From: an uncultured Chitinophagaceae bacterium
GTDB lineage: Bacteria; Bacteroidota; Bacteroidia; Chitinophagales; Chitinophagaceae
Direction: 5' to 3'
DNA: 13,124 bases
Assembly (NCBI GenBank): GCA_946885335.1
Contig: CAMPGG010000068.1
Location: 1 to 13,124, forward strand
Below, piece after piece: positions 8,156 through 13,124 of this stretch (positions are counted from its first letter, which is position 1; every line of letters starts with the position of its first letter). The position numbers and the translations under genes were made by a program. Below the pieces are notes generated by a model, which saw only the letters and a program-made list of their open reading frames with translations, did no database searches and had not been told where the DNA came from.

Positions 8156-9076
8156 ATGGGTTTATACGAGAAAGAATACAGAAGCCGTTTATCCATCAAC
8201 AAGGATAGTAATCCGCTGTTCATGCTGATTGCTATTAACCTCACGGTTTTTGTATTATTCGCATTTATCAAGGTCATCTATTTTTTCAACGACAATATTG
8301 GCATGTACGATTCCCAGGTTTTAAACTGGGTAGCATTGCCAGCGGATCTTTCCGTTTTTATCACCCGGCCCTGGACGCTGATCACCCATTTTTTTATGCA
8401 TGATGGCCTATGGCATGTAATAGGCAATATGCTTTGGTTATGGGTATTCGGGTATATTTTACAGGATCTCACAGGGCCCAAAAAAGTAATTCCCATTTAT
8501 ATTTATGGGGCTTTGGCAGGGGCATTATTTTATGTGCTGGCTTATAACTTTCTTACCGTTCTAAAGCCTGACCTGCCATATTCAAAAGCATTGGGGGCAT
8601 CAGCAGGCGTTATGGCGGTGGCTGTAGCTACAACCATGCTGGCGCCTAATTACCGCATCTTTCCCATGATCATGGGCGGTATTCCATTGTGGGTGTTAAC
8701 TGTTTTGTTTGTGCTGATTGACCTGGCTACGATTCCATATAAAAATCATGGTGGCCATATAGCCCATATCGCCGGGGCAGGCATGGGTGCATTATTCATT
8801 TTTACGATGCGTAAGGGTTATGATTTGGATGGATGGATGAATGATTTCTTTACCTGGGTAAACGATCTTTTCCGTCCGGATAAACCGAAAAAAGGTAAGC
8901 GTATAAAAGACCAGCTGTTTTACAAGACAACTACCAAACCTTATAAAAAGACACTGAATCTTTCGCAGCAAAGGGTAGATGAAATACTCGATAAAATCAA
9001 CCAAAAAGGGTATGATCACCTGACAGAAGAAGAAAAAGAATTACTTAAAAGAGCCAGCCAGGAAGACATGCTTTGA
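8156..9076 (+). CDS. Rhomboid family intramembrane serine protease with C-terminal cytoplasmic tail (second of pair)
   Basis: A 306-residue rhomboid when started at the ATG at 8156; an in-frame TTG 9 nt upstream is less likely. The catalytic serine is S149 in GASAGVMA (147-154), the histidine H204 in GHIAHIAGAGMG, and H87/N91 in LWHVIGNMLWLW form the oxyanion motif. The longer loop between helices 1 and 2 (about 45-70) and a tail of some 85 residues after the last helix distinguish it from the upstream paralogue. The tail has a basic linker (PDKPKKGKRIKD) and ends in a helical segment RVDEILDKINQKGYDHLTEE, then ELLKRAS, a short module that I recall on many Bacteroidota rhomboids. Two adjacent rhomboid genes are common in this phylum. 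Substrate unknown; the tail may bind a cytoplasmic partner. Confidence 0.93.
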   Translation: MGLYEKEYRSRLSINKDSNPLFMLIAINLTVFVLFAFIKVIYFFNDNIGMYDSQVLNWVALPADLSVFITRPWTLITHFFMHDGLWHVIGNMLWLWVFGYILQDLTGPKKVIPIYIYGALAGALFYVLAYNFLTVLKPDLPYSKALGASAGVMAVAVATTMLAPNYRIFPMIMGGIPLWVLTVLFVLIDLATIPYKNHGGHIAHIAGAGMGALFIFTMRKGYDLDGWMNDFFTWVNDLFRPDKPKKGKRIKDQLFYKTTTKPYKKTLNLSQQRVDEILDKINQKGYDHLTEEEKELLKRASQEDML

Positions 9077-9080
9077 GATA

Positions 9081-9108
9081 AGTTAAAAGGCAAAAGTTAA
9101 AAGTCAAA
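9081..9108. repeat. 14-bp tandem duplication, purine-rich
   Basis: Two adjacent 14-bp units, AGTTAAAAGGCAAA and AGTTAAAAGTCAAA, differ at one base. They lie just after the rhomboid stop codon. Similar AAAGTCAAAA-type runs are, from memory, frequent between genes in Bacteroidota; no function is known to me. Confidence 0.8.
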
Positions 9109-9146
9109 AATCTTTTCAATCTGTAATGCCTGATTTAATTGCAGAA

Positions 9147-9174
9147 CTAATTCCAAATTCCTAATTCCAAATTC
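9147..9174. repeat. 14-bp exact tandem duplication
   Basis: CTAATTCCAAATTC occurs twice in direct succession without a mismatch, followed by a decayed partial third copy (CCAATCCC). It is unrelated in sequence to the 14-bp repeat 39 nt upstream but has the same unit length. It lies in the 197-nt gap before the T9SS-substrate gene. Confidence 0.85.
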
Positions 9175-9231
9175 CCAATCCCTCTGCTCCATCCAAACTG
9201 ATCTATACAAAAATTTTTAAACTGGAAAAAT

Positions 9232-9264
9232 TTGTGGTAATTTAATAGTCGCTCAAAACCACAA
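9232..9264. promoter_or_regulatory. Inverted repeat just upstream of the T9SS-substrate gene
   Basis: TTGTGGT (9232-9238) and ACCACAA (9258-9264) are perfectly complementary across a 19-nt spacer. With one bulged T the arms grow to 11 bp (AAAATT(T)GTGGT against ACCACAATTTT). The right arm ends about 5-9 nt before the ATG at 9274. It could be an operator or a leader hairpin that masks the start; the sequence does not say which. Confidence 0.5.
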
Positions 9265-9273
9265 TTTTATTTT

Positions 9274-10512
9274 ATGAGAAATAATATACTCTTTCTTATC
9301 TCATTCCTCTTAATCTCCTTGTGTACAATAGCTCAAAAAAAAGATCGGTTTGCTTATGCAGTCACTGATTTAAAAGGAGATGGTGCCGGCTGGAATGCGC
9401 TTCGCATGTTAAATACACAAACCGGTGAATACAGTGAAATTTTGCTCAATGGGACTGAAGTAAAAACAGTTGCCTATGATGCACAATCTAAAAAACCAGT
9501 TGCTGAAATATCGAATGCCAGCCAGTTTGCAGGACAGGCAGTTTTCAATACGGGCGTGGCGGCCATTGCCTACGATCGCAGAAACCAGCGTTTATATTTT
9601 ACACCCATGTTCATCGACCAGCTGCGATATATTGACCTGCAAACAATGAAAGTATATTATGTAACCGATCAGCCGTTTACCAACATTAACAATGATAAAA
9701 AGGACCAGGGAAAAATCGTTACCCGGATGGTTATCACACCTGACGGTAATGGATATGCGATTACGAATGATGGTGAGCGATTTATCAAATTCACAACAGG
9801 AAAGAAAACAGTGATAACGGATCTGGGTTCTTTGGTGGATGATCCTGCAAATGAAGGTTTATCCATTCATAATAGTTGCAGCAGTTTTGGTGGTGATATT
9901 GTGGCTGATGATAATGGTCATTTGTATATCGTTACCGCAACAAAAAAAGTTTTTAAAGTAAATATAGATACCAGAGTGGCTACTTTACAGGGAACTATTA
10001 AAGGACTTCCCGGAAATTTTTCAGTCAATGGCATGGTGGTAAACGATGCTGGAAAATTAATGGTGAGCAGCGCTCAAAACCCGGATGCTTATTATCTTGT
10101 TGATCCTGCCAATTGGAGTGCGGAGATCTATCAAACCTCTACCGGTATTTTCCGTAGTTCTGATATGGCCAATGGCAATATATTATTTACCAAACCATCC
10201 AATCCACTCAAAGAAATTTCTATTGTACAAAACAGGGATGCGGACCTGGATAACAGGATACAGCTTTATCCCAACCCGGTAAGCCAGAATACATTTGCTG
10301 TACGCTTCAACAGCTTACAGGCCGGCAATTATCGCATAGAACTGCGGGATGTAATGGGAAGAACTATCCTTCAGCAAAAAGTAAATGTTTTAGGTAATGA
10401 CCAAAGCGAATCAATCAATATTAACCCGGCATCAGCCAAAGGCGTTTACATGGTGCAGGTTATGAATGAACAAAATAAAACCGTATTCTCGCAAAAGTTG
10501 GTTGTTCAGTGA
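9274..10512 (+). CDS. Secreted protein with T9SS C-terminal sorting domain; beta-propeller-like body
   Basis: A 412-residue exported protein of unknown function. MRNNILFLISFLLISLCTIA is a signal peptide (cleavage likely after A20); there is no proper lipobox at C17. Residues about 25-320 contain repeated short beta-strand motifs such as AIAYDRRNQRLYFTP, MVITPDGNGYAITNDG, IVADDNGHLYIVTAT and MVVNDAGKLMVSSA, which suggest a beta-propeller or similar repeat fold, though no catalytic residues can be named. Residues about 329-412 are a type A T9SS sorting domain: LYPNP (331-335), ELRDVMGR, KGVYMVQV (389-396) and the terminal KLVVQ. The protein should cross the outer membrane by the type IX system and be released or anchored after removal of this domain. 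It stands alone, followed by an intrinsic terminator. Confidence 0.88.
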   Translation: MRNNILFLISFLLISLCTIAQKKDRFAYAVTDLKGDGAGWNALRMLNTQTGEYSEILLNGTEVKTVAYDAQSKKPVAEISNASQFAGQAVFNTGVAAIAYDRRNQRLYFTPMFIDQLRYIDLQTMKVYYVTDQPFTNINNDKKDQGKIVTRMVITPDGNGYAITNDGERFIKFTTGKKTVITDLGSLVDDPANEGLSIHNSCSSFGGDIVADDNGHLYIVTATKKVFKVNIDTRVATLQGTIKGLPGNFSVNGMVVNDAGKLMVSSAQNPDAYYLVDPANWSAEIYQTSTGIFRSSDMANGNILFTKPSNPLKEISIVQNRDADLDNRIQLYPNPVSQNTFAVRFNSLQAGNYRIELRDVMGRTILQQKVNVLGNDQSESININPASAKGVYMVQVMNEQNKTVFSQKLVVQ

Positions 10513-10535
10513 TATTCAATTTATCATTGTAAAAG

Positions 10536-10563
10536 GCGTTGGTCTATAGCCAACGCTTTTTTT
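10536..10563 (+). terminator. Rho-independent terminator after the T9SS-substrate gene
   Basis: GCGTTGG (10536-10542) pairs with CCAACGC (10550-10556) across a 7-nt loop, followed directly by seven T residues (10557-10563). The four A residues at 10531-10534 can extend the stem against the T-run. It begins 23 nt after the stop codon. Confidence 0.88.
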
Positions 10564-10577
10564 ATTAAAGGATTCAT

Positions 10578-10780
10578 GCAGGATAATTCCATATAATAAA
10601 CAAGTTCACCCGGTTAAAAATGCAAAACCAGGCAACCTGGATATGCTGCATTTCGATAACATGGTGATATCGTTTCTCAATCTATTGAGTGAATGTTTTG
10701 GCCGGACAAACCCCTATGTTGGCTTTAGAGCAGGCTGCGATGGCCTGCTTTTGTATTTGGGATTGCACATTTTATCCTGC
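10578..10780. repeat. Nested inverted-repeat element: candidate structured small RNA or REPIN/MITE-like element
   Basis: This fills most of the 338-nt gap between the terminator and obg. The outer arms GCAGGATAA (10578-10586) and TTATCCTGC (10772-10780) are perfectly complementary. The inner arms at 10618-10633 (AAATGCAAAACCAGGC) and 10743-10758 (GCCTGCTTTTGTATTT) pair at 15 of 16 positions, with one G-T wobble and a single C-C mismatch. Each inner arm also makes its own hairpin (CCAGG-CAA-CCTGG at 10628-10640; AGCAGGC/GCCTGCT at 10729-10749) with T residues on its outward side, on the minus and plus strand respectively. Further small stems lie between (CGATA/TATCG, CTCAAT/ATTGAG, GCCG-ACA/TGTTGGC). 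No convincing protein frame or promoter is seen. It may be a stable RNA, or a mobile inverted-repeat element; copy number is unknown. Confidence 0.45.
10729..10752 (+). terminator. Terminator-like hairpin upstream of obg
   Basis: AGCAGGC (10729-10735) and GCCTGCT (10743-10749) form a 7-bp stem around TGCGATG, followed by a short T tract (10749-10752) and then GTATTT. It is weaker than the terminator at 10536 and overlaps the right arm of the nested inverted repeat. It could end a small RNA transcribed from this gap or be only part of the repeat. Confidence 0.4.
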
Positions 10781-10823
10781 CTAATAAAAGACTGATTGAT
10801 CCGCCACTTCATTTTGAACCAAG

Positions 10824-10831
10824 TATCTTTG
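10824..10831 (+). promoter_or_regulatory. -7 promoter element of obg
   Basis: TATCTTTG is an exact TAnnTTTG match, 19 nt before the GTG start. The TTG at 10796-10798 is 25 nt upstream, longer than the usual spacer, so the -33 element is uncertain. The expected leader is about 12-15 nt. Confidence 0.5.
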
Positions 10832-10850
10832 CCTTTTCAAAAAATTAAGC

Positions 10851-11849
10851 GTGCAGAAAAGCAATTTCGTAGACCAGATCAGGATCTTTTGTCGCAGTGG
10901 ACATGGCGGTGCAGGTATCAAACATTTTTTACGCAGTAAACTAACCGCTTTTGGTGGGCCAGACGGCGGTGATGGTGGTCGCGGCGGACACATTATTCTT
11001 AAAGGGAATAAAAATCTTTGGACACTTTTACACCTGAGGTACTATAAAAACGTATTGGCCGAAAACGGTGATAAAGGTGGTGATACCAATAAAACCGGCC
11101 GAAATGGAAAGGATATCATCCTGGAAGTGCCATTAGGTACTATAGCCACTGATGAAGAAACAGGCGAAAAAGAAGCGGAGATCCTGGAGCATGGGCAGGA
11201 AGTTATCTGGCTTAGTGGTGGTCGCGGTGGTTTAGGGAATTCGAATTTTGCAACACCTACCAACCAGGCACCGGAACATGCCCAACCCGGTGAACCGGGT
11301 CATGAAGGTTGGAAGGTGCTGGAACTAAAAGTATTGGCAGATGTAGGATTAGTGGGCTTTCCCAATGCAGGTAAGTCAACTTTATTATCCGTTATCACGG
11401 CGGCCAAACCAAAAATTGCAGATTATGCATTTACAACCATTACCCCTAACCTGGGAATAGTCCCTTACCGCGATGATAAGAGTTTTTGCATCGCCGATCT
11501 GCCCGGGATTATTGAAGGTGCCGCTGAAGGCAAAGGACTTGGTCACCGGTTTCTTCGCCACATAGAACGAAACCCTGTTTTACTTTTCTTAATACCAGCT
11601 GACAGCCCGGATCATAAACATGAATATGAAGTACTGGTAAAAGAATTGGAAGAATTCAACCCTGAATTATTGAATAAACAATTTGTAATAGCCGTTAGCA
11701 AGAGTGATATGCTGGATGATGAATTAAAACAGGCTATCAAAAAAGAATTACCAGCCAATGTTCCTCATTTGTTTATTTCGTCAGTAACCGGGCAGGGTTT
11801 AACAGAATTAAAAGATCTTTTGTGGAAAGTGTTAAACGAACCCTTGTAA
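10851..11849 (+). CDS. obg: Obg family GTPase (ribosome assembly)
   Basis: A 332-residue GTPase of the Obg/CgtA family, which acts in 50S subunit maturation and stress control. Residues about 1-158 are the glycine-rich Obg fold: [41 protein letters not shown] and EPGHEG. The G domain follows: G1 GFPNAGKST (169-177), G2 TTITP (195-199), G3 DLPG (216-219), G4 SKSD (283-286) in place of the usual NKxD, and G5 SSVTGQGL (310-317). The SKSD variant and the LIPADSPD stretch (247-254) are, as I recall, normal for Bacteroidota. The C-terminal OCT domain found in some Obg proteins is absent. No ATG fits; the GTG at 10851 places NFVD at the usual position and is preceded by a promoter. The TetR gene follows after 31 nt. 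Confidence 0.95.
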   Translation: MQKSNFVDQIRIFCRSGHGGAGIKHFLRSKLTAFGGPDGGDGGRGGHIILKGNKNLWTLLHLRYYKNVLAENGDKGGDTNKTGRNGKDIILEVPLGTIATDEETGEKEAEILEHGQEVIWLSGGRGGLGNSNFATPTNQAPEHAQPGEPGHEGWKVLELKVLADVGLVGFPNAGKSTLLSVITAAKPKIADYAFTTITPNLGIVPYRDDKSFCIADLPGIIEGAAEGKGLGHRFLRHIERNPVLLFLIPADSPDHKHEYEVLVKELEEFNPELLNKQFVIAVSKSDMLDDELKQAIKKELPANVPHLFISSVTGQGLTELKDLLWKVLNEPL

Positions 11850-11876
11850 GCATTCCGCCTCTGTTTACTATCTTTG
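11844..11876 (+). promoter_or_regulatory. Promoter of the TetR-family gene, start-codon-proximal
   Basis: TTG (11844-11846) and TATCTTTG (11869-11876) are 22 nt apart, close to the Bacteroidota pattern. The -7 element ends only 4 nt before the ATG at 11881, so transcription would start at or within the start codon and give a leaderless message. It overlaps the end of obg, so the regulator need not depend on obg read-through. Confidence 0.55.
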
Positions 11877-11880
11877 AAGC

Positions 11881-12468
11881 ATGCCGAAGAATGCTCAAAA
11901 AAAATCAACAAAAAAGGAAATAATATTAGAAAAGGCCGCGGTAATGTTTCGCGAAAAAGGTTTTAGCGCAACATCTATGCGTGACCTGGCTGAAAGTGTT
12001 GGCATTGAAGCTGCCAGCCTCTATAATCATATACAATCTAAATCACAGATCCTGCAGGAAATTGTATTTCGTGCGGCTGACGATTGTAACCAGCATCTTG
12101 ATAAATTAACTGATGAAAATGCTGCCTGTTCCGTCAAAATAGAATCCATTATTCGTTTTCATGTACAAATGATGTTGAACCGGTTCGAAGATTATCACGT
12201 GATGACACACGAGTGGATCCATTTATCAGAACCACATTTATCCAACTTTATTAACCAGCGGCGCACTTACGTGCAGAAACTTGAATCCATCGTTGAGGAA
12301 TGTATTCAAAAAAAGGAATTCAAGCCTATTCTTCCATATGTTGCCGTATTAACTATTCTTTCGGCAGTACGCGGTTTGGAATTCTGGCATCGCAGCCAGA
12401 AAAAAATTACACCTGCTGAACTTGAAGAAAATATGGTAACCCATTTGATCAGCGGTTTGAAAAAATAA
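11881..12468 (+). CDS. TetR/AcrR family transcriptional regulator
   Basis: A 195-residue one-component regulator. A basic N-terminus is followed by the TetR DNA-binding domain (about 12-60): KEIILEKAAVMFREKGFSATS, then the helix-turn-helix TSMRDLAESVGIEAASLYNHI (31-51) with the family signature SLYNHIQSKSQIL. The remaining helical domain (about 65-195) should bind a ligand and dimerise; its segment HVMTHEWIHLSEPHLSNFINQRRTYVQ resembles regulators of the KstR2/FadR-like acyl-CoA-responsive group, but this is from memory. The gene lies 67 nt upstream of paaE on the same strand. TetR regulators control phenylacetate genes in other bacteria (PaaR), so control of the paa genes by phenylacetyl-CoA or a related thioester is a reasonable inference, not shown by the sequence. 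Confidence 0.9.
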   Translation: MPKNAQKKSTKKEIILEKAAVMFREKGFSATSMRDLAESVGIEAASLYNHIQSKSQILQEIVFRAADDCNQHLDKLTDENAACSVKIESIIRFHVQMMLNRFEDYHVMTHEWIHLSEPHLSNFINQRRTYVQKLESIVEECIQKKEFKPILPYVAVLTILSAVRGLEFWHRSQKKITPAELEENMVTHLISGLKK

Positions 12469-12474
12469 ATACAT

Positions 12475-12491
12475 TTCAAAAATTGAATTTT
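12475..12491. promoter_or_regulatory. Overlapping palindromes in the tetR-paaE gap, possible operator
   Basis: TTCAA-AAA-TTGAA (12475-12487) and AAAATT-G-AATTTT (12479-12491) are both perfect inverted repeats and overlap. A further short dyad AAC-GATT-GTT lies at 12523-12532, beside the paaE start. TetR proteins bind dyads of this size, but AT-rich palindromes arise easily by chance. A degenerate promoter (TTG at 12483-12485, TA-A-TTTG at 12509-12515) would overlap the first dyad. Confidence 0.3.
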
Positions 12492-12535
12492 CCTCTTAAC
12501 CGGATTAATAATTTGTTTGCATAACGATTGTTTTC

Positions 12536-13124
12536 ATGATCCATTTTCACCCATTAACCATAAAGGAAATAAACCAGGAAACGGATGATTGCGTTTCGGT
12601 GGTTTTTGATATGCCGGAAGATTTAAAAAACACTTTTCGATTTAGCCAGGGGCAAAGTTTAACCATGCGTACGCATTTAAATGGGGAGGAAGTGAGACGT
12701 ACTTATTCCATTTGCAGCAGCCCATTTGATGATGAATGGAGGGTGGCTATCAAAAAAGTGGATGGCGGTTTGTTTTCAACTCACGCCAATGAACAGTTGA
12801 AAAAAGGTGATGTGATAGAAGTGATGCCGCCGGTTGGAAAATTTTATACGGAACTGGATCCCCAACATACAAAAAATTATGTGGCCTTTGTAGCAGGCAG
12901 TGGTATTACACCGGTTTTATCTATTATCAAAACCACCTTTCGAACAGAGCCTGGCAGTACGTTTACTTTGATTTATGGTAATCGCAATAAAAATTCAATC
13001 ATATTCAAAGAAGCACTGGAAGATTTAAAAGATAAATACATTGACCGTTTTCGTATTTATCATATTCTAAGCCGGGAGCGAACGGATGTTCCTTTGAATG
13101 AAGGAAGAATAGATGCGCAAAAGC
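12536..13124 (+). CDS. paaE: Phenylacetyl-CoA epoxidase reductase subunit PaaE, N-terminal part
   Basis: The gene runs off the right edge after 196 codons. The product is a ferredoxin-NADP reductase-type flavoprotein. RRTYSICSS (54-62) is the FAD-binding RxYS motif, VGKF (100-103) lies in the second flavin segment, and GSGITPVLSII (121-131) and YGNRN (147-151) belong to the NAD(P)H-binding domain. The C-terminal plant-type [2Fe-2S] ferredoxin domain expected for PaaE lies outside the window. In phenylacetate degradation PaaE passes electrons from NADPH to the PaaABCD di-iron epoxidase. Close relatives with the same domains serve other oxygenases or reductases, so presence of paaABCD downstream would settle the name. 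The ATG at 12536 is the only start upstream of the conserved region that fits family length. Confidence 0.85.
   Translation, partial: MIHFHPLTIKEINQETDDCVSVVFDMPEDLKNTFRFSQGQSLTMRTHLNGEEVRRTYSICSSPFDDEWRVAIKKVDGGLFSTHANEQLKKGDVIEVMPPVGKFYTELDPQHTKNYVAFVAGSGITPVLSIIKTTFRTEPGSTFTLIYGNRNKNSIIFKEALEDLKDKYIDRFRIYHILSRERTDVPLNEGRIDAQK

Noticed and set aside
10661..10795. A 44-codon plus-strand frame with a hydrophobic C-terminus, upstream of obg
   Set aside because: It runs through the hairpins of the inverted-repeat element and lacks a promoter or recognisable product; the base-pairing explains the sequence better than coding.
12523..12532. AACGATTGTT as a PaaR-type operator
   Set aside because: The half-sites are only 3 bp and do not extend; it is noted with the other dyads but is too weak to call alone.

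Overview
The window looks like chromosomal DNA of a Bacteroidota (Bacteroidetes) member, most likely the Chitinophagaceae or a close relative. The evidence is a type IX secretion (T9SS) C-terminal sorting domain, a TlpA-like protein with DUF4369/DUF5106-style domains, an Obg GTPase with the SKSD and LIPADS variants usual in this phylum, few visible Shine-Dalgarno sequences, and TAnnTTTG -7 promoter elements just upstream of several starts. Most genes are housekeeping or envelope genes. I see no phage, insertion sequence, CRISPR array, rRNA or tRNA.

Layout. Positions 1-1235 (minus strand): lptB (LPS-export ATPase, TTG start), followed by the 5' part of a GH3-family gene that runs off the left edge. 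Positions 1392-2345 (plus): metF, divergent from lptB. Positions 2384-5816 (minus): a likely two-gene unit, a TlpA-like thioredoxin-fold protein followed 13 nt later by a two-domain parvulin prolyl isomerase; both have signal peptides. Positions 5933-7354 (plus): an RlmD/RumA-type 23S rRNA m5U methyltransferase. Positions 7437-9073 (plus): two tandem rhomboid proteases, the second with a cytoplasmic tail. Positions 9274-10512 (plus): a secreted T9SS substrate, then a strong intrinsic terminator. Positions 10851-11849: obg. Positions 11881-12468: a TetR-family regulator. Positions 12536 to the right edge: the 5' part of paaE, the reductase of phenylacetyl-CoA epoxidase, possibly the first gene of a phenylacetate operon under the TetR protein.

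The most unusual non-coding region is the 338-nt gap before obg. Behind the terminator lies a roughly 200-nt segment with a perfect 9-bp outer inverted repeat and an inner 16-nt inverted repeat (15 of 16 positions can pair). Each inner arm also folds locally into a GC hairpin followed outward by T residues. It could be a structured small RNA or a REPIN/MITE-like element; sequence alone does not decide. The gap before the T9SS-substrate gene holds two unrelated 14-bp tandem duplications and a near-perfect 11-bp inverted repeat next to the start codon.

I did not find a clear new multi-gene system. The best candidates for novelty are the inverted-repeat element before obg, the GH3 gene of unknown bacterial role beside lptB, and the near-leaderless promoter placement.
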